Position numbers and translations under genes: made by a program. Below are positions 17,586 through 27,124 of a stretch of 64,000 bases of DNA, piece after piece. The first letter of the stretch is position 1, and each line of letters begins with the position of its first letter. The notes under the pieces were generated by a model. It saw nothing but the letters and a program-made list of their open reading frames with translations, ran no database searches and was not told the DNA's origin. This stretch comes from JAOUEA01 sp963734685 (GTDB lineage: Bacteria; Actinomycetota; UBA4738; HRBIN12), in NCBI GenBank assembly GCA_963734685.1, contig CAVTIC010000001.1, positions 434,001 through 498,000 of the forward strand, given 5' to 3'.

Positions 17586-17999
17586 TCACGCGGGCACGAA
17601 GCTGAGCCGGACCGTGCGCGTGTCGTTCTCCCGATTCGGATCGACCAGCACGATCGACTGCCACGTGCCGAGTTGCACGCCTCCATCCACCACCGGCACC
17701 ACGACCGACGACGACACGAACACCGGCAGGAGATGGTCGCCGCCGTGACCGACCGGCCCGTGCCGATGCGCGTACCGGTCGTCGCGAGGGAAGACCCGCT
17801 CGAGGAGCTCATCGAGATCGCGCTCCGAGCCGCTCCCGGTCTCCAGCAACGCCACGCCGGCGGTCGCGTGGGGGACGAACACGTGCAGCAGGCCGTCGCC
17901 GCCGACGTCGGTCGCGAACCGTTCGACCCGCGCCGTCAGGTCGTGCACTCGGATGCCTCGCGTGTCGACCTGGAACGTCTCGGTGCGCATCGGTGGCAT
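17586..17999 (-). CDS. YjbQ family protein (UPF0047)
   Basis: A 137-residue protein of the YjbQ family, some members of which have weak thiamine-phosphate synthase activity. The conserved HATAGVALLE, ERDLDELLERVFP, HRHGPVGHGGDHLLPV and GTWQSIVLVDPN blocks are present, including the metal-site histidines. Its ATG overlaps the TGA of the upstream C45-type gene by one base (TGATG), so it is translationally coupled to that operon and may share its unknown pathway. Confidence 0.88.
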   Translation of the reverse strand: MPPMRTETFQVDTRGIRVHDLTARVERFATDVGGDGLLHVFVPHATAGVALLETGSGSERDLDELLERVFPRDDRYAHRHGPVGHGGDHLLPVFVSSSVVVPVVDGGVQLGTWQSIVLVDPNRENDTRTVRLSFVPA

Positions 18000-19015
18000 C
18001 AGCCCGCGACGTCGGAGACCCCGCCCGGGGAGGAGACGGCGTCCGCCAGCACTTCGACGTGCTCGCCCTCGGCGAACGCCTCGAAGCCGAGGCGCCACGC
18101 GTGCGTCGGCCATCGGTAGTCCACGATGCCGTCGGCCGGCCGGAACGTCGCCGTGTACAGCGTGCCCCAGCCGCTCGAATACGCCGTGCTGAACAGTGGA
18201 GCGCGGAGGAAGGCATCGGCGAACGCATCGACGTGCTCGGCGCCTCCCTCGAGCAGCGCGAGGATGCAGCGCTCGCGCTCGATCGTGCGCGTCGCCTTCG
18301 CCTGCTCCGGCCACTCGACGATCCCTTGATGGTTCGTGGCTGCGGGGAACGAACGGAAGATCGGCTCGCGATCGGGCGAGACGTAGGCGGTGAGCACGTC
18401 GCCGGTGCGATCGACCACGGTCAGGTTGTGCGCCAGGCTGAACGGCAGGCGCCCGATCACCTCGCGGGCCTCCGCCACGGTTCCGCAGACCTCGAGCAGG
18501 TACCTCACCACGATCGGGATACCGAACCCGTCACCCAACACCCTGCGGCCGCCGAACGTCAGCGAGACGGCGAGGCCGTCGTCGTTGACCCCGTCGAGCA
18601 GACCCCAGAGGCAGTCGCTCGTGCCGATCACCCTTCGCTCGAGCATGCGCGTCGACCAGATCAGGCCCTCGAACCGGCTCGGTGCGTAGTCGTAGTTCCG
18701 CGTGAGCACGGGGCCGCCGTCGCCGGTCCAGACGCCCTGCGAGCACGCCGCGAGATAGGGCGGCGGCTTGTAGAGCGCGAGCATCCGGGCCGCGAGGTCT
18801 CCTCCTCCCGCGAGTTCCACGACGCGGTCGTAGGCGGGCACGAGCTCGGGCATGTGCGCTCGCAGCATGCGGACGCTGGTCGCATACGAGGGGCGCGCTG
18901 CCTCGCCTTCCCGCAGGAACCAGTCCCGGTAGTGAGGCCAGCGCGCGTCGAAGACACCCGCCCACTTCGGGCCCAGATCGAGCTCTTCGATCGCGCGGAA
19001 CGTGAAGGGCACCAT
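17999..19015 (-). CDS. C45-type NTN hydrolase / acyltransferase-like protein
   Basis: A 338-residue protein of the C45 group (isopenicillin-N acyltransferase-like), which cleave or form amide bonds using an N-terminal Cys after self-processing. The candidate nucleophile is Cys91 (AACSQGVWTGDGGPVLTRNYDY contains it), followed by the conserved RNYDY, GVNDDGLAVSL and ATNHQ segments. It is third in a four-gene operon behind an M20 peptidase and an ATP-grasp protein. The start has AGGACACAGG just upstream. Confidence 0.82.
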   Translation of the reverse strand: MVPFTFRAIEELDLGPKWAGVFDARWPHYRDWFLREGEAARPSYATSVRMLRAHMPELVPAYDRVVELAGGGDLAARMLALYKPPPYLAACSQGVWTGDGGPVLTRNYDYAPSRFEGLIWSTRMLERRVIGTSDCLWGLLDGVNDDGLAVSLTFGGRRVLGDGFGIPIVVRYLLEVCGTVAEAREVIGRLPFSLAHNLTVVDRTGDVLTAYVSPDREPIFRSFPAATNHQGIVEWPEQAKATRTIERERCILALLEGGAEHVDAFADAFLRAPLFSTAYSSGWGTLYTATFRPADGIVDYRWPTHAWRLGFEAFAEGEHVEVLADAVSSPGGVSDVAG

Positions 19016-19056
19016 CCTGTGTCCTCGCTGCTTCCGTCGGTGTATCGGGTCGGCCG

Positions 19057-20709
19057 CTACAGCATCTTGAAGCCGAACGGTTCCGGCTCGACCGGGGGAG
19101 GCGCTTCGGAGGGCGGCGGCACGCTTCGGAACTGGGACTTGATGCCCGTGATCCACGACCTGGCCCGGTCGACCAGCTCGTGATCGTCGTCGAGGAATCG
19201 CCCCCGCGTGACCAGGATACCGAGGTCGGCCCCCGGATACCGGTAGCCGCCGGCACTCGCGATGCGCAGATAGAAGGCCTCGGACTCGTCGGCGACGGTG
19301 TGCCAATCGGTGTCGCGACGGGCGTAGCCGAGCGCGCCGTCGTGGTCCATGCGCCAGATGCCCGACGACGGAGCCTCTGTGATCAGCTCCACCGTGTCCT
19401 CGGTCTGTTTCAGGATGAACTGGGTCCACTCGTCCAGGTTGCCGGGGTGCGCCCAGCGACGGTTCAGCTCGTCCACGTCGATCTCGTAGTCGACGTCCAT
19501 GAACTCCAGCAGGTGGAACAGGAACAACGGCATGTCGCCGTAGGCCACGGCCGTGACGTTCGTGATGCTGCTCGCGCCGGTCACCCGCGGATTGAGCTCG
19601 CCCAAGTACATCTCACCCGAGTTCGCGTCGGCCAGGAAGTCGAGCTCGAAGTAGCCCCGATACCCCTCCAGTCGAAGGCGCTCCCCCACCGCATAGGTCC
19701 GCTCCCTCGCGAGCCGCCGCTGCTCGGCCGTGAGCACCTCCGGGAACACGTCGTTGCCGCACCAGCCCCCGTCGTACGGCGTGAGCTCGGGGAATCCCGT
19801 GAGCTCCGCCATCAGCGGCCCGACCAGGGTGCCGTGGCGCGTGATCACGCCCTCGATCGCCGTCTCCCGGGGGTCGATGCGACGCATCACCTTCAACTCC
19901 TGGCCGACGATCTTCCCCTCGTCGGACTTCCAGTCGGACTCGCTCGCGACGAAGAACGTTGTCTGCCCCGAGTCGCCGTAGGGTGTCTGGATCACCAGGT
20001 CGCTGCCGAGGCCCGCGCCGGCGGCGAGCTCCACGGCTTCCCGGTAGTTCGATGCCCGCCCCATCACGTTGGGCACGCTCGGCACACCCGCCTCGTTGGC
20101 GAGACGGGTCGTCTCGATCTTCGAGTCGAGCCGGTGGCGAAGCTCCGCCGGTGGGAACGCGACGTCGAGCCCGAGCTCGGAGGCGAGGATCTCGGTCTCC
20201 TCGTCGAACATCAGGAAGGCAACCTTGCCTCCCGGCCCGCGGCCGCCTATGTAGTCGACGACCTCCTTGTGGCCGAGCAGGTAGTTGCAGATGTCCTCGA
20301 TCGACTCGAACGCGCGAGGCGACTGTTCCCTCGGCACGAACACGTTCGGATGCCAGCCGTCGAACGAGTCGAAGTAGTTCACGAACCGGAAGTTCCGGAC
20401 CCACCGATCGATGCCGAGCAGGTTGAACGCCGTGGCCGAGACGAAGTAGATGGGGGTCTCGTTCGTGCGGAAGAAGTGCCGGATCGCCGGGATGCCGGCG
20501 AGCGTCGCCCGACCGGCCGTTCCCCCCTGCTCGGCAGACACCGCGCCGGACGTCTCCCCGATGCTCGACGCGCCGCGCTCCGTGGTCCCGGCAACATCTC
20601 CCGACCCACCGGCGCCCGCCGCGCGCGTCTGCAGGTGCCGCACCACCAGCCGTGCGACGACGATCAGGGCGACGAGCGCTGCGAGCCAGGCGATCACGCC
20701 AGGCCGCAC
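19057..20709 (-). CDS. membrane-anchored ATP-grasp ligase-like protein
   Basis: A 550-residue ATP-grasp protein, the fold of carboxylate-amine/thiol ligases. An N-terminal transmembrane helix (about 5-24) and a low-complexity linker (to about 65) precede the catalytic part. Ligase features include VIQTPYGDSGQTTFFV (phosphate loop), RGYFELDFLAD and YLGELNPRVTGASS (metal-binding Glu/Asn near residue 375). Membrane anchoring is unusual for this fold. The ATG overlaps the M20 gene by 16 nt. It may join an amine to a carboxylate that its M20 and C45 neighbours release or exchange. Confidence 0.85.
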   Translation of the reverse strand: MRPGVIAWLAALVALIVVARLVVRHLQTRAAGAGGSGDVAGTTERGASSIGETSGAVSAEQGGTAGRATLAGIPAIRHFFRTNETPIYFVSATAFNLLGIDRWVRNFRFVNYFDSFDGWHPNVFVPREQSPRAFESIEDICNYLLGHKEVVDYIGGRGPGGKVAFLMFDEETEILASELGLDVAFPPAELRHRLDSKIETTRLANEAGVPSVPNVMGRASNYREAVELAAGAGLGSDLVIQTPYGDSGQTTFFVASESDWKSDEGKIVGQELKVMRRIDPRETAIEGVITRHGTLVGPLMAELTGFPELTPYDGGWCGNDVFPEVLTAEQRRLARERTYAVGERLRLEGYRGYFELDFLADANSGEMYLGELNPRVTGASSITNVTAVAYGDMPLFLFHLLEFMDVDYEIDVDELNRRWAHPGNLDEWTQFILKQTEDTVELITEAPSSGIWRMDHDGALGYARRDTDWHTVADESEAFYLRIASAGGYRYPGADLGILVTRGRFLDDDHELVDRARSWITGIKSQFRSVPPPSEAPPPVEPEPFGFKML

Positions 20710-22082
20710 CAGTCCCGAACGAAGAGGCCCATCACCTGGGCGGTCTGCACCACGGACGGAAGGTACACCCGTTCCCCTACACCATGCGCGGCCTCGGCGT
20801 ACGGACCGAAGCAGACGGCCGGCACACCGGCGACGTTGCCGAACACCGCAGCATCGGTCGTGCCGGTGGTGGCCACCAGGGCAGGCGGCGTCCCGGCTTG
20901 CACGGCGAACGCATGCGCCAGCGCACTCACCAGAGGGTGATCGTCTGGGATGTCGATACCTTTGCTCGAGAAGCCGTTGTACCGGACCTCGGCCGATCCG
21001 GGCTGGTCAGCCGTCGCATCCGCCACGGCCGACTCAACGCGCGTCTTGAGCTCGTCGATGGTCATGTCCGGATACAAGGCGAGGCGGTACCCCGTCTCGC
21101 ATTCTCCGGGCACGGTGGACGGCCAATCGCCGCCTCGGATCGTTCCCACGTTGAGGTTGATCGGGTGCGTGAACAGGTCGTACGGGGGCGGCGGGGCAGC
21201 GTTGAGCTCGGCCTCCAAGCCTCGCAGCGCCCCGATCACCGCGAGGCTCTTCTCGATCGCGTTCGTCGCGTGCTGGCCTTCCGCGGCATGCCCGGGGACA
21301 CCGGTGATCCGCACGCTGAACCACAGCACGCCGACCTGCGACGTCGTGATCGCCGCTCCGAACGGCTCGGCGATCACCGCAGCGTCCGCCGTGTACCCCG
21401 CGAGGAGGGTCTGCAACGTTCCGTTCCCGCTGCATTCCTCCTCGACCACGGATTCGATCGTGATCGGGGCCTTCGGCGTGAGGCCCAGCGACCGGAGGCC
21501 CCGGACCGCTCCCAGGATGGCGGCCAATCCGCACTTCATATCGGCCGCCCCGCGTCCGACCATCCAGCCGTCATCGAGGTTCGCACCGAATGGGTCGTGT
21601 TCGCCCCACTGCGAGAGCGGTTCTGGGCTCACGACGTCGATGTGTCCGTTGAGGATCAACGAACGCCCCTCGGGCGCCATCGGCGGTTCCCACACCGCGA
21701 CCACGTTCCGTTTGCCGTCGACGCTCCAATCGAACGGAGCCGCCGACGGGTGCGCCCGAAGCTGCGCCGCGTCCATCGGGACGTCGACCGGCTCGAGGCC
21801 CATCTCGCGGAGGGAGCGCTCGACCACTCGCTGGCCACCTTCCTCGTGCCCGAGCGTCGTGGGCGCGCGCACGAGGTCGGCGAGCGTCTCGGTGATCCAC
21901 TCCTCCTGCCCGGCGATCGCCTCGAGGATCTCGGCATCGCGTGCGCCCGCCTCCGACACCGGCTCCGCGGGTGCGATCTCCCCTCGTCCCGCGAACGCGA
22001 GCGCGTCCGGTGTCTCGAGCTCCGTGGTGAGGCGACTACCGCCGTAGGCCCCCGGCGGGGCCTCATCGGGCATTGGTTCCAT
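20694..22082 (-). CDS. M20 family zinc peptidase/deacylase (ArgE/DapE-like)
   Basis: A 462-residue di-zinc amidohydrolase of the M20 family. Metal ligands are in NGHIDVV, GRGAADMK and SVVEEECSGNG, with the dimerisation-domain segment GVPGHAAEGQHATNAIE. An N-terminal extension of about 60 residues precedes the domain. The ATG at 22082 is 8 nt below a TACGCT box. First gene of the overlapping M20/ATP-grasp/C45/YjbQ operon. It would remove an acyl or aminoacyl group from an amide; the substrate is unknown. Confidence 0.88.
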   Translation of the reverse strand: MEPMPDEAPPGAYGGSRLTTELETPDALAFAGRGEIAPAEPVSEAGARDAEILEAIAGQEEWITETLADLVRAPTTLGHEEGGQRVVERSLREMGLEPVDVPMDAAQLRAHPSAAPFDWSVDGKRNVVAVWEPPMAPEGRSLILNGHIDVVSPEPLSQWGEHDPFGANLDDGWMVGRGAADMKCGLAAILGAVRGLRSLGLTPKAPITIESVVEEECSGNGTLQTLLAGYTADAAVIAEPFGAAITTSQVGVLWFSVRITGVPGHAAEGQHATNAIEKSLAVIGALRGLEAELNAAPPPPYDLFTHPINLNVGTIRGGDWPSTVPGECETGYRLALYPDMTIDELKTRVESAVADATADQPGSAEVRYNGFSSKGIDIPDDHPLVSALAHAFAVQAGTPPALVATTGTTDAAVFGNVAGVPAVCFGPYAEAAHGVGERVYLPSVVQTAQVMGLFVRDWCGLA

Positions 22083-22090
22083 GGGGCGGG

Positions 22091-22096
22091 AGCGTA
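22091..22096 (-). promoter_or_regulatory. -10 box, leaderless, for the M20 operon
   Basis: TACGCT on the minus strand, 8 nt before the ATG at 22082. Confidence 0.45.
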
Positions 22097-22142
22097 CCAA
22101 CCGCCTCGTTGATGCCTGGGAGCGAGGTGAGCCCGTCGCGGA

Positions 22143-22170
22143 TTGACTACCCGTCGTAATAGTGTAATCT
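22143..22170 (+). promoter_or_regulatory. sigma-70-type promoter, leaderless
   Basis: TTGACT (22143-22148) and TAATCT (22165-22170) are separated by 16 nt; the ATG at 22178 is 7 nt past the -10, so the transcript should start at or next to the start codon. This is the clearest -35/-10 pair in the window. Confidence 0.75.
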
Positions 22171-22177
22171 CGTTTGC

Positions 22178-22714
22178 ATGAAGACAAACGACCCTCAGGC
22201 AGGAGGAACGGGCGACGAGATCCGTGGCTGGTTCACGGGACGACTCCCCGATGGCTGGTTCATCGGGCCGCTGGAGGTGACCACCGACCGCGATGAGATC
22301 TTGATCGTCGGGACGATCCAGTCCCCCGAGCTCGGCGAGGACGAGAGCGACGAGACCCGCGCATCGGCGATCGACGCGCGCATCGGGGGGTTCCGCGAGG
22401 ACACGCGAGCGAGGCGGATGAAGATCGCCGAGGAGGCCCAGCGGCGGTTCGGCCGAACGGTGAGCTGGGGCGTGATCTGCGCCGATCGTCGGGCCTCGTT
22501 CACGACGCTCAGCCTCCCGGCGATGACACGTCTGCGGATGCCCGAACGGCGGGTGCTCGACACTTTGGTTGAGGCGGGGGTCGCACGGAGCCGGAGCCAC
22601 GCGCTGGCGTGGTGCGTGCGGCTCGTCGCCGAGCGCCAAGACGAGTGGCTGCGCGACCTCCGCGAGGTGTTGACCCGCGTCGAGCAGGTGCGGGCAGAGG
22701 GTCCCGAGGGCTGA
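22178..22714 (+). CDS. hypothetical protein with C-terminal helix-rich DNA-binding-like region
   Basis: A 178-residue protein I do not recognise. The N-terminal part (about 12-50) has alternating strands (WFIGPLEVTTDRDEILIVG), the centre is charged and helical, and residues about 125-150 (LDTLVEAGVARSRSHALAW) look like a ribbon-helix-helix or similar small DNA-binding element. It has a strong leaderless promoter, and it is divergent from the M20 operon, so a local regulator is plausible but unproven. Confidence 0.7.
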   Translation: MKTNDPQAGGTGDEIRGWFTGRLPDGWFIGPLEVTTDRDEILIVGTIQSPELGEDESDETRASAIDARIGGFREDTRARRMKIAEEAQRRFGRTVSWGVICADRRASFTTLSLPAMTRLRMPERRVLDTLVEAGVARSRSHALAWCVRLVAERQDEWLRDLREVLTRVEQVRAEGPEG

Positions 22715-22723
22715 GCGGGTGTC

Positions 22724-22939
22724 CTAGCCGCCGGGGCGCTCGATGGCCACGATCATGTTCACGGCGGTCCGAACGACCACCTGCTCACCCTCACGCAGGT
22801 CGCTCGGTACGCTTTCCGTGCCGAGCCGTGCGGTCACGACCGACCGATCGTGATACGCGACGGTGACGTCGACGTAGCCCACCCCGTGCACGTCGAGGGG
22901 GCGCAACTGGATCACCAACGCCTCCGCCTCACCGAGCAC
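22724..22939 (-). CDS. small beta-rich protein of unknown function
   Basis: A 71-residue protein with an all-beta, OB/TOBE-like pattern (YVDVTVAYHDRSVVTARL, EGEQVVVRTAVNMIVAIE). The GTG start at 22939 is 6 nt below a TAGGCT box (22946-22951), which supports it as a real leaderless gene. It is convergent with the preceding gene with 9 nt between stops. A role in ligand or metal binding is only a guess. Confidence 0.6.
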   Translation of the reverse strand: MLGEAEALVIQLRPLDVHGVGYVDVTVAYHDRSVVTARLGTESVPSDLREGEQVVVRTAVNMIVAIERPGG

Positions 22940-22945
22940 GAACGC

Positions 22946-22951
22946 AGCCTA
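22946..22951 (-). promoter_or_regulatory. -10 box, leaderless, for the 71-residue protein gene
   Basis: TAGGCT on the minus strand, 6 nt before GTG 22939. Confidence 0.45.
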
Positions 22952-23071
22952 CCCCAGGGTCCGTAGACCCTCGCGCTCCAGCGCCGACGCGGCACCGGAT
23001 GGCACGTTCCGACCGAGTGGTCCCCGGTGGCAACGCTCAAGACCCCCTGGGCACGTGCCGAATCTCGATAC

Positions 23072-24379
23072 ATGGACCGAGGGGGAACCCGGCTCCGCCG
23101 TGGTGTGCTCGCGGTCGCCGTGATCGGCGCCTTGGGGAACGTCGCGATCCACGGCGGCGCTACCGCGAACGCCGGAGGCAGCACGCCTGCGCCGACCCCC
23201 CTACCGCACATGGGGGAACCCGGATCGGGCCCCGCCCCGTTCCCGGTGAGCCTCCCGCGCGCACGGTCGCCGCGCGCCGCATCGTTCACGTGGAGCGACC
23301 TCGACGGATCGGACGCGTGGGCGAAGATCGCGATCGATTTCGTGGGCAAGACGAACGACTGGATGCGCGACTTCGCGCCCCGGGCAGACGGCACGGTGCC
23401 GTTCCGACCCGACATGATCCAGACCCGGAAGTACCTGGCGCGGGCGATGGTCAAGGCATTCGCGCCGGACGCTGCCGTCGATCCGGCCATCACGTTCAGC
23501 GACCTCGACCCCACCCAGGCCTTCTACCAGTGGGCCAACGTCGCCGTGCAGAGGGGGTGGATGAAGCGCACTCCGGACGGACGGTTCCTGCCCGAGCAGG
23601 CGGTGACCACGGGCGCCCTGCACGTCGCGCTGGTCGATGCGCTGGGCATGCGTCCAACCGCTCATCAGCTCGACCGTCTGCACACACGCGACGGGGTGTC
23701 CTTCCCGACGCCGAACCGCTTCGGTGCGCTCATGCTGGGGCTCCGACTCGGGCTGCGTTACAACAACGACGACGAGGCGATGGACGTCGGACCACGCGAC
23801 CGGCTGTCCCGCGCCCAGGTCGCCTACTCCCTGTACAAGGCGGCGACCTTGCCGTCGTGGGTCGTGCCATGGGTGAGCGAGCAGTACGAGGGCATCGTGC
23901 TGCCGAAGATGGGGCCGGCGCGTCAGGCCATCGTGCGCTGGGGCGCGAAGTACGTGGGCTACCCGTACGTGTGGGGCGGCGAGTGGGGCCTCAGCTCGCC
24001 CGCTCCTGCCGGGCTCGGCGGCCAGCCGATCCCCGGGTTCGACTGCTCGGGCCTTTCGTGGTGGGCGCTCCGGGCCAACGACGGCGGCGCGTGGCGGGTA
24101 CACCCCCCACGACCGTACGCAGGGTGGTCGCTGCCTCAGCGATCGTCGGCCGACATGGCCAAGTATGGATCGCTGAAGTATGCACAGCTGCACCCCGGCG
24201 ACCTGATGTTCTACGACGGCAACGACGACGGCACCGTCGACCACGTCGACGTGTTCCTCGGCAACGGCTACGCACTCGACTCGTCGAGCACCCCCGGCGG
24301 GGTCACGATCATGTGGGTGGGGGACGGCTGGTATCGGGACCACTTCGTGCACGGCCGGCGCATCCTGCCCTCGCGTTGA
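23072..24379 (+). CDS. SLH-domain NlpC/P60 peptidoglycan hydrolase
   Basis: A 435-residue secreted cell-wall enzyme. A signal peptide (basic start, hydrophobic core about 12-35) is followed by SLH-like repeats (for example FSDLDPTQAFYQWANVAVQ, about 145-265) that anchor to the wall, and a C-terminal NlpC/P60 domain (about 290-435). The catalytic Cys is in PGFDCSGLSWW and the His in VDHVDVFLG. It should cut peptide stems of peptidoglycan. The ATG at 23072 starts the signal peptide; a GTG at 23027 is an in-frame alternative. Confidence 0.88.
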   Translation: MDRGGTRLRRGVLAVAVIGALGNVAIHGGATANAGGSTPAPTPLPHMGEPGSGPAPFPVSLPRARSPRAASFTWSDLDGSDAWAKIAIDFVGKTNDWMRDFAPRADGTVPFRPDMIQTRKYLARAMVKAFAPDAAVDPAITFSDLDPTQAFYQWANVAVQRGWMKRTPDGRFLPEQAVTTGALHVALVDALGMRPTAHQLDRLHTRDGVSFPTPNRFGALMLGLRLGLRYNNDDEAMDVGPRDRLSRAQVAYSLYKAATLPSWVVPWVSEQYEGIVLPKMGPARQAIVRWGAKYVGYPYVWGGEWGLSSPAPAGLGGQPIPGFDCSGLSWWALRANDGGAWRVHPPRPYAGWSLPQRSSADMAKYGSLKYAQLHPGDLMFYDGNDDGTVDHVDVFLGNGYALDSSSTPGGVTIMWVGDGWYRDHFVHGRRILPSR

Positions 24380-24781
24380 TCACGGATCGATCGCGTCGAT
24401 CTCTGCCTGCAGCACCGCGCGCTCCGCGTCGGTGAGAGGACGGCTCCGGGGCTGATCGGACGCTCTCGGCACGATCACGGCTTCCGCCTCCGCGGCCAGT
24501 GTCCCGTCGGGCCGCTCGATGCGCTCCGACGTCCTGATGCTCGAGCGGCCGAACCCGGCCACACGGCAGCGAACGACCGCCTCGCCGTCGCCCTGCGCGA
24601 GTTGGCTGCGGTAGTCGATCCCGACGTGCGCCAACACGAAGTCCCACGCCTCATCAGCGCCGAACAGATCCTCCACGAGACGATCGCGGCATTCCTCGAG
24701 GTAGTTCAGGTAGACGGCGTTGTTCACGTGACCGTAGTTATCCATGTCTCGCCACCGGATGCGGAGCCTGACCTCGTGCAT
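24380..24781 (-). CDS. acyl-CoA thioesterase (4HBT hotdog fold)
   Basis: A 133-residue hotdog-fold thioesterase of the 4-hydroxybenzoyl-CoA type. The conserved segment WRDMDNYGHVNNAVYLNYLEECR carries the active-site Asp and the His/Asn pair. It should hydrolyse small acyl-CoA or acyl-ACP thioesters in the cytoplasm. It is convergent with the NlpC gene, whose stop abuts its own. The ATG at 24781 precedes the domain directly. Confidence 0.88.
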   Translation of the reverse strand: MHEVRLRIRWRDMDNYGHVNNAVYLNYLEECRDRLVEDLFGADEAWDFVLAHVGIDYRSQLAQGDGEAVVRCRVAGFGRSSIRTSERIERPDGTLAAEAEAVIVPRASDQPRSRPLTDAERAVLQAEIDAIDP

Positions 24782-24842
24782 GGCGCGTATCCTGCCACGT
24801 CGCGATCGCACGTCGCCGACGCCACGATCGACCCTGACATGG

Positions 24843-24877
24843 GAGAAGGCCCCGGGCGGGGGGCCCGAGGCCTTCTC
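24843..24877 (-). terminator. GC-rich stem-loop downstream of the CNB remnant
   Basis: GAGAAGGCC (24843-24851) pairs with GGCCTTCTC (24869-24877), and an inner CGGGC/GCCCG stem closes a five-G loop. Terminator-like, between the gene remnant and the thioesterase gene. Confidence 0.5.
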
Positions 24878-24967
24878 TGTCGGAGAGAGGGGCTCCACCC
24901 CTACTTCGGTTCCCCGCGAGCGTCGGTTCGATCCCCGCGTGTTGCGGTTCTGTGACGACACCAACGA

Positions 24968-25174
24968 TCAAACTCCCGAGTCGGTGAGCCGACGTCCGAT
25001 CTCCTCGTCCGCATGCCGGCGGCTCGGCATCGAGCCGGTGACCGCTTCCAGGAAGACCCGCCGTTCGATGGCCAGGAGGTCGACGTCGTCGATCGCCGCC
25101 ACCATCGCCGTCCTCGGCACGTCCCGCAACAAGGCGATCTCACCGAAGCAGGCGGCCCCTCGCTCACCACCACG
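24968..25174 (-). pseudogene. remnant of a cyclic-nucleotide-binding (CNB) domain gene
   Basis: An open stretch encodes the second half of a CNB domain: ACFGEIALLRDVPRTAM, DDVDLLAIERRVFLEAV. It is very similar to the end of the MFS-CNB protein at 60384 (GFGEIALLYDVPRTATV, LLAIERAEFLRAL). The first half of the domain and any start codon are missing; a scrap in another frame upstream (SRVVVSEG) suggests a frameshift near 25175. It appears to be a decayed duplicate. Confidence 0.65.
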
Positions 25175-25251
25175 CGACTCCCGGCCGTCGGTTCGGCTAT
25201 CCTTGCGGCGCAGGCAGCGAGGGTCAAACCCACGCAACCCGTGAGACGTGA

Positions 25252-25275
25252 ACGGGGCCCCCGAAGGGGCCCCGT
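25252..25275 (-). terminator. groEL terminator hairpin
   Basis: ACGGGGCCCC and its perfect complement flank a CGAA tetraloop, 24 nt past the groEL stop on the minus strand. Confidence 0.75.
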
Positions 25276-25299
25276 CGGTACTGCCTGCCGGCGCGAGAC

Positions 25300-26925
<1,626 letters not shown>

Positions 26926-26997
26926 CCCTTCTCCTTTCTTGACCTGTCATGGCCGGCCTTCGCGACCAGCGACCTTCTCAGCCTGGCTTCCCGACTG

Positions 26998-27024
26998 CTA
27001 GCACTCGAGGGTTCCGAGTGCTAA
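26998..27024 (-). promoter_or_regulatory. CIRCE operator (HrcA site)
   Basis: CTAGCACTC, nine bases, GAGTGCTAA: 17 of 18 arm positions match the CIRCE consensus. It sits between the groEL promoter and its start codon, the standard HrcA repression position. Confidence 0.93.
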
Positions 27025-27026
27025 CG

Positions 27027-27057
27027 ATTCTAGCGGCAAACTAGGGTCCGGTGACAA
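27027..27057 (-). promoter_or_regulatory. groEL promoter
   Basis: On the minus strand TTGTCA (27052-27057) and TAGAAT (27027-27032) are 19 nt apart, with CIRCE directly downstream. Confidence 0.6.
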
Positions 27058-27124
27058 CGTGGGACGCCGGTTGCAGCCGGAGGTAGTCTCGCCCGCACTG
27101 ACCGACCGACCGACCGGAGCATCG

